Source of the DNA: JBCCVH01 sp942492555
GTDB lineage: Bacteria > Bacteroidota > Bacteroidia > Cytophagales > Amoebophilaceae
Assembly: GCA_942492555.1 (NCBI GenBank)
Contig: CALOEX010000014.1
Coordinates: 153,784-217,783 of the forward strand
Reading direction: 5' to 3'
DNA length: 64,000 nucleotides
In this document: positions 1-9,229 of the stretch, piece by piece
How positions within the stretch are numbered: position 1 is the first letter of the stretch
How the letters are laid out: every line of letters begins with the position of its first letter
Notes under the pieces: model-generated
Told to the model about the DNA's origin: nothing
Seen by the model: only the letters and a program-made list of their open reading frames with translations
Databases searched by the model: none
Position numbers and translations under genes: made by a program

Positions 1-1922
1 CGGCACAACAGCTAGCAGTTGTACATACAGAAGGTCCTTGTCTTATCATTGCAGGACCTGGTTCTGGAAAAACACACGTACTGGTACATCGTATTGCCCA
101 TATGATCCAAAACAATCATGTAAAGCCTCACAGTCTTATGGTGCTTACCTTTACCCGCAAAGCCGCGAATGAAATGCAAAAACGCTTAGGTGATCTTTTA
201 CAAGGCCAATCATATGGTTATTGGATAGGTACGTTCCACAGTGTTTTTTGTCGTATTTTACGATATGAGGCAAATCTATTGGGATTTAGCAGCAACTTTA
301 GTATATATGATGGTGATGATAGCAAAAATCTTATTAAACGCATTATAAAAGAATATAATCTAAACGAAAAAATCTATAAACCTATAGCCATTTTATACCG
401 TATTCGAGAAGCAAAAAAAGCCATGATTGACGCCACTAACTATGCAAAACATGGAGAATGGCAAGAGGAGGACAACGCGTATAGAATACCTGACTTTCAT
501 AAAGTTTACACAGCTTACCAAATACGATGTAAAGAGGCAAATGCGATGGATTATGATGATCTATTACTTTATACTTATGATCTTTTTAAGACACATCCAG
601 ATGTTTTAGCAAAATATCAAAAACGCTTTCAGTATATTTTGGTAGATGAGTATCAAGACACAGACAAAGTTCAAGATACTATTATAAAGGCATTGGCATA
701 TGAGCACAAAAATTTATGTGTGATTGGAGATGATGCTCAAAGTATTTACTCTTTTCGTGGTGCGGATGTACATAATATACTTTCTTTTACCACTATCTTT
801 CCAGATGCACGTGTTTTCAAACTCGAGCAGAACTATCGCTCTACACAACATATTGTCAACGTGGCCAACACACTTATCGAAAACAATACCCAACATAAAA
901 AAAGACTTTACACACATAATGAAATAGGTAACCCAGTACGTATTATTTCCCTTTTCAATGACTTGGAAGAAGCTAGTTTTGTTGCTACTAGCATTGCTAA
1001 AAAACATGACCAAGAAGCCATAAACTATAATGATTGTGCTATTTTATATCGCAATAATCACCAAAGTCGTGCTATTGAAGAAGCTCTTATGCAAAAAAAC
1101 ATTCCTTACCAAATCCTGGGTAGTATATCTTTCTACCAACGTCAAGAAATAAAAGATGTATTGGCGTATTTACAACTCATAGGTAACCCCAATAATGAAG
1201 AAGCACTCATACGGGCTATTAACCAGCCTAAACGATCTATTGGAAATGTTACACTACAAAAGGCTCGTATCTATGCAGTAGAAAATAACATTACGTTTTG
1301 GCAGGCGCTACAGCAGGCATCACAATGGATCACAGGACAAGTCGCCCAGCGTATACAGGCATTTGTTACACTTATGATGGACCATCAACGTATGTTGGAA
1401 GATGCGAATGCTCACAAAATAGCGGATAGTATTGTAAAAAAATCAGGGCTTTGGCAACAGCTACAAACAGATATGAGTGCGGAGGGTCGTAGTCGCCACG
1501 ATAATGTTATAGAGCTTTTGGATAGCATTCAAGTTTTTTGTGAAAGGGAGGAAATGTCTAGTTTGGTGGATTTTTTGGAGAATATTGCGTTGATGACTGA
1601 AGTAGATGAAGAGGAACAGCACACTATTGCTCGTGTGAAGCTTATGACTATTCACAAGGCCAAGGGGTTAGAATTTAAATATGTATACATTGTGGGAATG
1701 GAAGAGTATATCTGCCCAGGCACGAATGCCATTAAAACAGGAATGGGACTAGAAGAAGATCGCAGGCTTTTTTTCGTTGCTATTACACGTGCTCAAAAAG
1801 AGCTTACCATTACCCATGCAGAACATCGACATCTTTATGGCCATACTATTTCTTCGCACCCTAGTCGCTTTTTAAATGAGTTAGATCCTAAAAGTACCAA
1901 AGTATTTACACGTGTCAAATGA
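1..1922 (+). CDS. UvrD/PcrA-type superfamily 1 DNA helicase, 5' end outside window
   Basis: ATP-dependent 3'-5' DNA helicase of the UvrD/PcrA/Rep family, acting in repair and replication. The frame (codons from base 3) is open to the left edge, so the N-terminus is missing. The Walker A motif AGPGSGKT is at bases 51-74. Later come the Walker B motif VDEYQDT (about base 645), QNYRST, TIHKAKGLEF and AITRAQKEL, which are helicase motifs II to VI in order. An ATG at 102 is inside the helicase core, after Walker A, and cannot be the true start. The protein stops shortly after motif VI, so the C-terminal tail seen in longer PcrA proteins is short. UvrA is encoded nearby but on the other strand, so no operon is implied. 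UvrD and PcrA cannot be told apart here. Confidence 0.93.
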   Translation, partial: AQQLAVVHTEGPCLIIAGPGSGKTHVLVHRIAHMIQNNHVKPHSLMVLTFTRKAANEMQKRLGDLLQGQSYGYWIGTFHSVFCRILRYEANLLGFSSNFSIYDGDDSKNLIKRIIKEYNLNEKIYKPIAILYRIREAKKAMIDATNYAKHGEWQEEDNAYRIPDFHKVYTAYQIRCKEANAMDYDDLLLYTYDLFKTHPDVLAKYQKRFQYILVDEYQDTDKVQDTIIKALAYEHKNLCVIGDDAQSIYSFRGADVHNILSFTTIFPDARVFKLEQNYRSTQHIVNVANTLIENNTQHKKRLYTHNEIGNPVRIISLFNDLEEASFVATSIAKKHDQEAINYNDCAILYRNNHQSRAIEEALMQKNIPYQILGSISFYQRQEIKDVLAYLQLIGNPNNEEALIRAINQPKRSIGNVTLQKARIYAVENNITFWQALQQASQWITGQVAQRIQAFVTLMMDHQRMLEDANAHKIADSIVKKSGLWQQLQTDMSAEGRSRHDNVIELLDSIQVFCEREEMSSLVDFLENIALMTEVDEEEQHTIARVKLMTIHKAKGLEFKYVYIVGMEEYICPGTNAIKTGMGLEEDRRLFFVAITRAQKELTITHAEHRHLYGHTISSHPSRFLNELDPKSTKVFTRVK

Positions 1923-1966
1923 AAGGATTAAAAGATGCTATCTAAAAAAACGATGCTTAGGTGGGT

Positions 1967-1983
1967 TTTCCTGCAAGAGGAAA
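1967..1983 (+). terminator. weak hairpin after the helicase gene
   Basis: A perfect 6-bp inverted repeat (TTTCCT, 5-base loop, AGGAAA) lies 45 bases after the helicase stop. It has only a modest T-rich tail, so it is a weak terminator candidate. Confidence 0.2.
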
Positions 1984-1995
1984 TTGCTTTGATGT

Positions 1996-2046
1996 TTACT
2001 TAGATGCATTTTTTTCTCGTTTGGCTTTTTTAGATGATTTTTGCAT
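1996..2046 (-). CDS. very small basic peptide ORF directly after prfB
   Basis: A 16-codon frame starts with ATG nine bases after the prfB stop on the same strand. The product is very basic: MQKSSKKAKREKNASK. It loosely recalls the start of the tiny Bacteroidetes ribosomal protein Thx (also short and Lys/Arg rich), but it is shorter and lacks the Gly-rich part of Thx, so that identity is a guess. No clear Shine-Dalgarno sequence is visible. It could be a real co-translated small protein, a decayed remnant, or chance. Confidence 0.22.
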   Translation of the reverse strand: MQKSSKKAKREKNASK

Positions 2047-2055
2047 GTGCTGAAA

Positions 2056-3150
2056 TTATGTACCTATACTTGCTCCAATGAGATAGGCTTTGGTAATATC
2101 GTCGAGATTACCATTGAGGATATCCCAAACATTACTTGTTTCATAGCCTGTTCTATGGTCTTTGATCTTACGATATGGATCTAAGATGTAGCTTCTAATT
2201 TGCGACCCAAAATCAATGTTTTTTTGTGTTTTGTTAAATGCTTCTTTTTGTTTGTTTTTCCGCTCGAGTTCTTCTTGGTAAAGACGTAATTTTAGCAGTG
2301 TAAGTGCTTTGTTTTTATTTTGTAATTGTGATCTTTCTTGTTGGCATGCTACTGCAATATCGGTGGGAATATGTTTGACACGTACGGCTGTTTCTACTTT
2401 GTTTACGTTTTGCCCTCCTGCTCCACCTGCGCGAAATGTCGTCCATACTAAATCACTAGGGTTTATTTCTATGTTGATGTTATTTTCAATTGCAGGATAA
2501 ATGCGCACAGCAGCAAAAGAAGTATGTCTTCTTTTATTGTCGTCAAAAGGAGAGAAGCGAATCAGTCTATGGATGCCGTTTTCTCCTTTGAGGAATCCGT
2601 AGACGTAGTTTCCTGTTATTTGTATAGTAGCTGTTTTAATGCCTGCTTCTTCGGCGATTTGGTGGTTGATGATGGTGATTTGATGTCCTTTGTGCTTTGC
2701 CCATTGCATGTACATGCGTAGTAGCATGGATGCCCAATCTTGGCTATCGATGCCTCCTGCTCCTGGATTAATGTCGATGATAGCTCCTTCTTTGTCATGG
2801 GGGTCTTTCATCATACGTTGAAGTTCAAAGCGATGTAACGCTTTTTGGAGTTGCTGGAAGCTGTTTGTAACGGTGTCTTCAGTTGTTTCGCTGTTTTGGT
2901 AGAATTCGTAGGCAAGCGAAAGTTCTTCCCAATAATCTTGAAGTTGCGTAAGCTGTTGTAGCTCTTGTTTTTCTTTTTTAATAGCTTGTAAGATTTCTTG
3001 TGCTTGGTTGCTGTCTTGCCAAAAGTCTGGGGCAAGTATTTTTTTTTCTTGTTGTGCTATGTGTTGTAACCGATTTTGATATTGGAATTGTTGTAGCATT
3101 GTTGCTATCTTGGCCTGCTGTTCATCGATTATTTCTTGTGTTATGAGCAT
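2056..3150 (-). CDS. prfB: peptide chain release factor 2
   Basis: RF2 recognises UGA and UAA stop codons on the ribosome and triggers peptide release. The product is 364 aa, the usual RF2 length. It carries the SPF tripeptide of stop-codon recognition (RFSPFDDNKR) and the catalytic GGQ loop (GGAGGQNVNKVE). The frame is continuous from ATG at 3150, so the programmed +1 frameshift that controls RF2 in many bacteria is absent. A tiny basic ORF follows closely. Its counterpart prfA is at 41653-42729. The SPF motif separates it from RF1. Confidence 0.97.
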   Translation of the reverse strand: MLITQEIIDEQQAKIATMLQQFQYQNRLQHIAQQEKKILAPDFWQDSNQAQEILQAIKKEKQELQQLTQLQDYWEELSLAYEFYQNSETTEDTVTNSFQQLQKALHRFELQRMMKDPHDKEGAIIDINPGAGGIDSQDWASMLLRMYMQWAKHKGHQITIINHQIAEEAGIKTATIQITGNYVYGFLKGENGIHRLIRFSPFDDNKRRHTSFAAVRIYPAIENNINIEINPSDLVWTTFRAGGAGGQNVNKVETAVRVKHIPTDIAVACQQERSQLQNKNKALTLLKLRLYQEELERKNKQKEAFNKTQKNIDFGSQIRSYILDPYRKIKDHRTGYETSNVWDILNGNLDDITKAYLIGASIGT

Positions 3151-3344
3151 GTATCGAAGATGTTAAAATTTTGGTTTTTTTATACTAAAAGTGGTATGAC
3201 AAGGTGTTTTTGGACAGTGTTATACACAAAAGTAGCTTTTTTAGTGGAAAGAATATCTTACAGTGAATGAATAGGTAGTCTTTGTTGTTTTTCTCGTTAA
3301 AAAAATTTAATATAGCAGGCTGTTATGTATGTACAGTGTATGAT

Positions 3345-3416
3345 CGCGGGGTAGAGCAGAGGAAGCTCGTCGGGCTCATAACCCGAAGGTCGCAGGTTCG
3401 ATTCCTGCCCCCGCCA
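3345..3416 (+). tRNA. initiator tRNA-fMet (CAU)
   Basis: A full cloverleaf with anticodon CAT. Two initiator marks are visible: a mismatch at pair 1:72 (C opposite C), and three consecutive G:C pairs in the anticodon stem (GGG/CCC). The CCA end is not encoded. It stands alone between prfB and uvrA, both on the other strand. Confidence 0.96.
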
Positions 3417-3482
3417 CAATGCGTTATTTTTAGGTTTGTGTATTTTTTAAAAAAGATTGTTTCTTTGCATGAATACTTGTTG

Positions 3483-6275
3483 TCACTTTTGCATAAATTC
3501 GAATTCTTTTTGCAAAAAGATGCCTGTGGGACTCTCTGGGTTTTGTGCGAGTTCTTCTGGTGTGCCAACTGCCATTATTTTTCCCCCTTCACTACCTGCT
3601 TGAGGTCCTAAATCAATGATATAGTCAGCATTTTTGATAAGATCAATATTATGTTCTATACAAATAACAGTACTGCCTTTATCCACGAGTTGTTGCAAGA
3701 TGTTTTTTAGTTTTTCCACATCTTGAAAATGTAGCCCTGTCGTTGGTTCATCTAATATATAGAGTGTTTTTCCTGTATTTTTTTTTGTTAGTTCCACGGA
3801 TATTTTCACCCGTTGTGCTTCTCCTCCTGAAAGTTCAGGTGCAGGATGACCAATGCGTATATACCCTAGGCCCACATCTGACAATGCTTGGAGTTTTGTG
3901 ATTATTTTGGGATGTGCCTTGAAAAAAACGAGGGCTTTCTCTACAGTCATTGCTAAAATATCTGCTATAGACTTGTGCTTATATTGCACTTCTAGGGTAT
4001 CTCTATTGTAGCAAAGACCTTGACATACATCGCAGGTTATGCGCACATTGGGTAAAAAATCCATCACAATGGTAGTAGCTCCTGCTCCTTTGCAATTTTC
4101 ACACCGACCACCCGTCATATTAAAAGAGAAATGTGATGCTTTCCATCCACGGATGCGTGCTTGTGGCAATTGTGTAAAAAGATCGCGGATAAGATCAAAA
4201 AGCTGGGTATAAGTAGCGACATTGGATCGTTGGGTTCTTCCTATGGGTTTTTGGGTTACTTCAATTACTTTATTGATATGTGTTACCCCCTCTATATTTT
4301 TGTAAGGGAGAGGTGTTGAATGGCTTTGTTTGAGTGCTTTCTTTACTGCGGGTACGAGGGTACCATGTATAAGGCTGGATTTACCACTGCCACTAACACC
4401 TGTTACGGCTATGAAAGTACCTAAGGGAAATGTAATATCTACATTTTTTAAGGTATGTCCTGTGCATCCTTGTAGGATAATGTTGTTTTTGCTTTTCCGT
4501 CTTTTTGGGATAGGTGTTTTTTGTATGTTTTTTAAATAGTGTACAGTGGGGCAGTTTGAGGTCAAAAATTGTTCTAATTTCCCCTGTGCAACAATTTCTC
4601 CACCGTGTTCGCCTGCTCCTGGTCCTATTTCTACTAAATAGTCTGCTGCTAACATGGTATCACGGTCATGCTCAATAACAATAACTGTATTACCTAGGTC
4701 GCGTAGTTGTTTAAGTGCATCAATGAGCTTTTGGTTATCGCTGGGGTGAAGCCCGATGCTAGGTTCATCTAATACGTACATGATACCGACTAAATGGCTA
4801 TCTGGTGTACCTATTTGGGTTGCTATGCGCAAACGACGAATTTCGCCTCCTGAAAGGGTAGCAATGGAACGATCAAGCGTAAAGTAATGCAATCCCATGT
4901 GCAGTAATAGTTGCAGACGTTTTTGTATTTCTGTTAATACTTGCTCGCCGATCATTTTCTGTGTAGGTGTTAAGTGATTGGGAAGGTCACGCATCCATGC
5001 ATCTAATATTGGAAGCTCCATTTGGCAGATTTCTGCAATATTTTTACCGTTGATTTTGAAGTGTAGAGCTTCTGGGTTAAGGCGAGTACCTTGGCAGGAA
5101 GGACATGTTTTTGTTTCTATTCCTTCATCTTCTTCACCTTGGTAAGTATGGAGTTTTTTAAGTAAAAAACGCGCCAGGTTCACAGAGGTGTCTCCTTTGT
5201 ATACTTTGGTGCCATGCAAGAGTGCGTAAAGTGTTTTTAAAGGAATTTGTTGTAAGGGGGTTTGTAATGAATAACCATGTTTGCTGAGCATGTTTTCTAT
5301 GTTTTGAAACATAGTGTTGTATTTGTACTTCCCTAAAAGGGGTATGCCCCCTTGTAAAATATTTTTGTTGGGATCTGGGATGAGTATTTTTTTATTGATT
5401 TCATAAATAGTACCCACACCATGGCATACGGTGCATGCTCCTCGGGAGGAGTTGAATGAAAAGGTGCTTGGAATGGGTTGAGGATAAGATAACCCTGTTT
5501 GCTCATCTACGAAAAAACGAGAAAAATAGGTTTTGATACCTGCACTTTCTATGTAAAAACTCCCTTTGCCAATATTCAGGGTTCTGGCAATAATGGTTTT
5601 GATTGTTTCCCTGTCGTTTTTTGAAATGGTAACTTCGTCTATAATCAAGTAGATATCATGTGTTTTATAACGATCAACTTGCATGTAAGGAGTAAGGCGC
5701 ATTTTTTTGCCATCTACAATCACCCATTGATAACCTTTTTTGTAGAGTTGGCTAAAAAGAGTTTTATAATTGCCTTTGCGTGCTATGATCAGTGGTGCAA
5801 TAAATAAAACTGTTTCTTCATTGTATTGGTGAAAAACACGCTCTTCTATTGTTTCTTCTGACTGCTGTTCCATTTTTTGTCCTGTTGAGGAATAGGCATC
5901 TGCTATCCGTGCATATAACAAACGCAAAAAAGCATAGATGTCTGTGAGCGTACCAACAGTGGATCGTTGTGTTCTGCTACTACTAATTTCTTGGCCCACA
6001 CCAATGACTGCTTGCAATCCATTCACATGGTCAACATCTGGCTTTTCTAAAGACTCTACAAAATTGCGTACAAAAGAAGATTCTAAAATGCCCATATAAC
6101 GGCGGTATGCCTCTGCATATAATAGGTGAAAAACAAGGGAGGATTTTCCACTACCGCTAACGCCTGTAACAACGATGAGTTGATGATGGGGTAAGCGTAA
6201 GGTTACTTCTTTTAAATTATGTACACGACCATTGATAATTTCTATACAAGAGTTGTGGGAAAAGGGTTTATTCAT
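3483..6275 (-). CDS. uvrA: excinuclease ABC subunit A
   Basis: UvrA finds bulky DNA lesions in nucleotide excision repair and loads UvrB. The product is 930 aa, with two ABC ATPase halves, each with a Walker A motif (GVSGSGKSSL near the N-terminus and again about residue 630), ABC signatures (LSGGEIRRL, LSGGEAQRV) and Walker B motifs (VLDEPSIGLHP, ILDEPTTGLHF). The C-terminal zinc finger has four Cys (CENC ... CDVC). The first zinc module keeps CTVC, but the preceding CxxC pair of the E. coli protein is replaced, as in other Bacteroidetes UvrA proteins known to me. It overlaps rnhA upstream by 8 bases, so the two are translationally coupled. Confidence 0.97.
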   Translation of the reverse strand: MNKPFSHNSCIEIINGRVHNLKEVTLRLPHHQLIVVTGVSGSGKSSLVFHLLYAEAYRRYMGILESSFVRNFVESLEKPDVDHVNGLQAVIGVGQEISSSRTQRSTVGTLTDIYAFLRLLYARIADAYSSTGQKMEQQSEETIEERVFHQYNEETVLFIAPLIIARKGNYKTLFSQLYKKGYQWVIVDGKKMRLTPYMQVDRYKTHDIYLIIDEVTISKNDRETIKTIIARTLNIGKGSFYIESAGIKTYFSRFFVDEQTGLSYPQPIPSTFSFNSSRGACTVCHGVGTIYEINKKILIPDPNKNILQGGIPLLGKYKYNTMFQNIENMLSKHGYSLQTPLQQIPLKTLYALLHGTKVYKGDTSVNLARFLLKKLHTYQGEEDEGIETKTCPSCQGTRLNPEALHFKINGKNIAEICQMELPILDAWMRDLPNHLTPTQKMIGEQVLTEIQKRLQLLLHMGLHYFTLDRSIATLSGGEIRRLRIATQIGTPDSHLVGIMYVLDEPSIGLHPSDNQKLIDALKQLRDLGNTVIVIEHDRDTMLAADYLVEIGPGAGEHGGEIVAQGKLEQFLTSNCPTVHYLKNIQKTPIPKRRKSKNNIILQGCTGHTLKNVDITFPLGTFIAVTGVSGSGKSSLIHGTLVPAVKKALKQSHSTPLPYKNIEGVTHINKVIEVTQKPIGRTQRSNVATYTQLFDLIRDLFTQLPQARIRGWKASHFSFNMTGGRCENCKGAGATTIVMDFLPNVRITCDVCQGLCYNRDTLEVQYKHKSIADILAMTVEKALVFFKAHPKIITKLQALSDVGLGYIRIGHPAPELSGGEAQRVKISVELTKKNTGKTLYILDEPTTGLHFQDVEKLKNILQQLVDKGSTVICIEHNIDLIKNADYIIDLGPQAGSEGGKIMAVGTPEELAQNPESPTGIFLQKEFEFMQK

Positions 6276-6774
6276 AGTCTTTTTTTATTATTGGTGGTTC
6301 ATTGTAATTTTGGATATTATGATGTAATGCAAACATATAGCCTGTGTCAACTAGCCAAGGTCCTTTTGTGCTTGCCTCTACAGCTAGCTGATCGCAACGC
6401 TCATTATATGGATTATTTGCATGACCCTTGATCCATATGAAAGTTACATGGTGTTGCTGGATTAGCTTTAAAAAACGACGCCATAAATCACTGTTTTTAC
6501 GCTTTTTAAAATTGGTTTTTTGCCAGGTTTTTAACCATCCTTTTTGAACTGCATCCACGACGTAGCGAGAGTCGCTATATACCACTACTTTTTGGTGGGG
6601 TTTTTGCAGGAGTTCTAAACCAATAATAACAGCTAAAAGCTCCATGCGGTTATTGGTAGTACAAGCATAGGCTCCACTATATTCCTTTTTTTGTGCTTGA
6701 TACATTAAAATGCCTCCATATCCTCCTGGACCAGGATTACCTTTGGCGGCACCATCTGTGTATAATGTTATCAT
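6268..6774 (-). CDS. rnhA: ribonuclease HI
   Basis: Degrades the RNA strand of RNA:DNA hybrids (primers, R-loops). The product is 168 aa. The four acidic catalytic residues are visible in context: D in YTDGAAKGNPGPGG, E in NNRMELLAV, D in YSDSRYVV and D in CDQLAVEA. The hybrid-binding handle region (KTWQKTNFKKRKNSDLW) is present. It is the first gene of an rnhA-uvrA pair that overlaps by 8 bases. A good Bacteroidetes-type promoter lies 45-80 bases upstream. Confidence 0.96.
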   Translation of the reverse strand: MITLYTDGAAKGNPGPGGYGGILMYQAQKKEYSGAYACTTNNRMELLAVIIGLELLQKPHQKVVVYSDSRYVVDAVQKGWLKTWQKTNFKKRKNSDLWRRFLKLIQQHHVTFIWIKGHANNPYNERCDQLAVEASTKGPWLVDTGYMFALHHNIQNYNEPPIIKKDYE

Positions 6775-6822
6775 TGTTATCTATAAATGGGTAAGATGCT
6801 ATTTGCTTTTATGTGACTTATG

Positions 6823-6854
6823 CAAAGGTACAATATACTTACATAAAGTACAAA
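6823..6854 (-). promoter_or_regulatory. Bacteroidetes-type promoter of rnhA-uvrA
   Basis: On the minus strand, TTTG (6851-6854), a 20-base spacer and TACCTTTG (6823-6830) match the Bacteroidetes -33/-7 consensus TTTG-N(19-21)-TAnnTTTG. The predicted leader to the rnhA ATG is about 45 bases. Confidence 0.7.
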
Positions 6855-7140
6855 GTTATCTCTTTTGAGATGTTAAATCATGCCATTAACCAGTATGGAT
6901 TTTCCTGTTTTAAGAAATACATGCTACAATTTTATCCCACATGCCACACCCCACAAAGATTGTTTAGGCCTTGTAGAAGCAGTTTTCTTTTTATTTATCT
7001 TGCTATTTCATGCCTTGTGTTGATTGTTTAATAAAATATATTAGAGTAGTTGCATTATGTGAATGACGATTACGTTGCTGTTTTTTCCAGGATGAAGATG
7101 CGTCGGATTGAGGTGTTGTTGCTCTACAAAAAGACATAGG
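6855..7140. other. non-coding stretch, nothing recognised
   Basis: Between the rnhA promoter and the first Rpn promoter I see no convincing gene, RNA or repeat. Confidence 0.4.
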
Positions 7141-7172
7141 TTTGATCATTTATCTACCAAATCGTATCTTTG
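7141..7172 (+). promoter_or_regulatory. Bacteroidetes-type promoter of Rpn copy 1
   Basis: TTTG (7141-7144), a 20-base spacer, then TATCTTTG (7165-7172). The box ends only three bases before the ATG at 7176, so transcription would begin at or next to the start codon. Copies 2 and 3 keep the same -7 box and spacing (8174-8181 and 9219-9226), but no matching TTTG at the right distance. Confidence 0.65.
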
Positions 7173-7175
7173 CAT

Positions 7176-8123
7176 ATGATCACAAGTAAATACCTTAATC
7201 CGCAGAACGATTTTGCTTTTAAACGCATCTTTGGGCAAGAAAAAAACAAAGAGATTCTCATCTCCATGCTCAATGCCGTGCTTAAAAATCAACTACATCA
7301 TGCTATTCAAGATGTTGTCTTTCTAAAAACAGCACAAGACCCAGAAATTGCCTCCCAAAAGCAAAGCATTGTAGATGTACTCTGTAAAGACGAAGACGGC
7401 TGTCAATACATTGTAGAAATGCAGATAGCACGTACCGAAGGCTTTGAAAAAAGAGCGCTTTTCTACGCTTCTAAAGCCTATGTAGATCAAGCAGAAGTAG
7501 GTGAAAAATACCATAACCTCAAAGAGGTCATATTTTTAGCCTTCACCAACCACATTCTTTTCCCTAAAAAGGAACATTATAAAAGTGAACATGTTATTCT
7601 GGATAAAGTTACACTCGCCCATGACATAAAGGATATGAGTTTTACTTTTGTAGAACTGCCTAAATTTGGGCAGCAATGTCCAGAAGACATCAGCAAACTT
7701 TCTTTAGAAGAAAAATTCTATCACTTTTTGTACAAAGCTCCTGCCATGAGCCATGCAGATTTGGCAAAGCTTACAGGGAGAGATATTGTTATCAAAAAGG
7801 CTTTTGATGAGCTAGAAAGGTTTAGTTGGACAGAAGAAGAACTCAATACCTATGATCAAGTCCAAAAAAGAGAGAGAGACAATTTCTCTGCTTTACTTTA
7901 CGCTAAACAAGAAGGGCTTACAGAAGGTATCAAAAAAGGTATCAAAAAAGGTAAACAAGAAGGACTCACAGAAGGAATGGAAAAAGGCAAACAAGAAGGT
8001 CTTGCAGAAGGTATGGAAAAAGGCAAAGAAGAAGAAAGGAAAGCCATGGCAGCAAAAATGCGCAAAGCAGGTGTTGATCCAGCACTCATTGCACAAATAC
8101 TACACAGCAAGGATGATGAATAA
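7176..8123 (+). CDS. Rpn/PD-(D/E)XK nuclease-family protein, tandem copy 1
   Basis: Member of the PDDEXK_2 'transposase' family (Rpn/YhgA-like, PF12784), whose studied members are recombination-promoting DNA endonucleases. The start is FAFKRIFGQEKNKE, typical of the family. A nuclease-like core is visible as DVLCKDEDG ... IVEMQIARTEGFEKRA, with E-x-Q where classical enzymes have E-x-K. The C-terminal part is a run of EGLxEGMEKGKQ-like repeats followed by RKAGVDPALIAQIL. I take the ATG at 7176; the TTG six bases earlier is inside the -7 promoter box. It is 315 aa, nearly identical to the next two genes. Whether any copy is still mobile is unknown; no terminal inverted repeats are seen. Confidence 0.88.
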   Translation: MITSKYLNPQNDFAFKRIFGQEKNKEILISMLNAVLKNQLHHAIQDVVFLKTAQDPEIASQKQSIVDVLCKDEDGCQYIVEMQIARTEGFEKRALFYASKAYVDQAEVGEKYHNLKEVIFLAFTNHILFPKKEHYKSEHVILDKVTLAHDIKDMSFTFVELPKFGQQCPEDISKLSLEEKFYHFLYKAPAMSHADLAKLTGRDIVIKKAFDELERFSWTEEELNTYDQVQKRERDNFSALLYAKQEGLTEGIKKGIKKGKQEGLTEGMEKGKQEGLAEGMEKGKEEERKAMAAKMRKAGVDPALIAQILHSKDDE

Positions 8124-8184
8124 GTTAGTGAAAAGTTACACTATAACCCTTTAACATTTTGTTCAAAAAACAATATCTTTGCAT

Positions 8185-9168
8185 ATGATCACAAGTAAAT
8201 ACCTCAATCCGCAGAACGACTTTGCCTTTAAACGCATCTTTGGGCAAGAAAAGAACAAGGAGATTCTCATCTCCATGCTCAATGCCGTGCTTAAAAATCA
8301 ACTACATCATGCTATTCAAGATGTTGTCTTTCTAAAAACAGCACAAGACCCAGAAATTGCCTCCCAAAAGCAAAGCATTGTAGATGTACTCTGTAAAGAC
8401 GAAGACGGCTGTCAATACATTGTAGAAATGCAGATAGCACGTACAGAAGGATTTGAAAAAAGAGCGCTTTTCTACGCGTCTAAAGCCTATGTAGATCAAG
8501 CAGAAGTAGGTGAAAAATACCATAACCTCAAAGAGGTCATTTTTTTAGCTTTTACCAACCACATTCTTTTTCCTAAAAAGGAACATTATAAAAGTGAACA
8601 TGTTATTCTGGATAAAGTTACACTCGCCCAGGACATGAAGTATATGAGTTTTACTTTTGTAGAACTGCCTAAATTTGGGCAGCAATGTCCAGAAGACATC
8701 AGCAAACTTTCTTTAGAAGAAAAATTCTATCACTTTTTGTACAAAGCTCCTGCCATGAGCCATGCAGATTTGGCAAAGCTTACAGGGAGAGATATTGTTA
8801 TCAAAAAGGCTTTTGATGAGCTAGAAAGGTTTAGTTGGACAGAAGAAGAACTCAATACCTATGATCAAGTCCAAAAAAGAGAGAGAGACAATTTCTCTGC
8901 TTTACTTTACGCTAAACAAGAAGGGCTTACAGAAGGTATCAAAAAAGGTATAAAAAAAGGTAAACAAGAAGGACTCACAGAAGGAATGGAAAAAGGCAAA
9001 CAAGAAGGTCTTGCAGAAGGTATGGAAAAAGGCAAACAAGAAGGTCTTGCAGAAGGTATGGAAAAAGGCAAAGAAGAAGAAAGGAAAGCCATGGCAGCAA
9101 AAATGCGCAAAGCAGGTGTTGATCCAGCACTCATTGCACAAATACTACACAGCAAGGATGATGAATAA
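8185..9168 (+). CDS. Rpn/PD-(D/E)XK nuclease-family protein, tandem copy 2
   Basis: Second tandem copy, 327 aa. It differs from copy 1 by a few residues (QDMKYM for HDIKDM about residue 150) and by one extra 36-base unit (EGLAEGMEKGKQ) in the C-terminal repeat region. The 61 bases separating it from copy 1 are repeated almost exactly before copy 3. The start is the ATG three bases after the TATCTTTG box. The near identity at DNA level points to recent duplication or gene conversion. Confidence 0.87.
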   Translation: MITSKYLNPQNDFAFKRIFGQEKNKEILISMLNAVLKNQLHHAIQDVVFLKTAQDPEIASQKQSIVDVLCKDEDGCQYIVEMQIARTEGFEKRALFYASKAYVDQAEVGEKYHNLKEVIFLAFTNHILFPKKEHYKSEHVILDKVTLAQDMKYMSFTFVELPKFGQQCPEDISKLSLEEKFYHFLYKAPAMSHADLAKLTGRDIVIKKAFDELERFSWTEEELNTYDQVQKRERDNFSALLYAKQEGLTEGIKKGIKKGKQEGLTEGMEKGKQEGLAEGMEKGKQEGLAEGMEKGKEEERKAMAAKMRKAGVDPALIAQILHSKDDE

Positions 9169-9229
9169 GTTAGTGAAAAGTTACACTATAACCCTTTAAC
9201 ATTTTGTTCAAAAAACAATATCTTTGCAT

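Noticed and set aside
7170..7175. TTG as start of the Rpn genes (and 27172 for polA)
   Set aside because: The TTG is part of the -7 promoter box; the ATG six bases later fits the family start.
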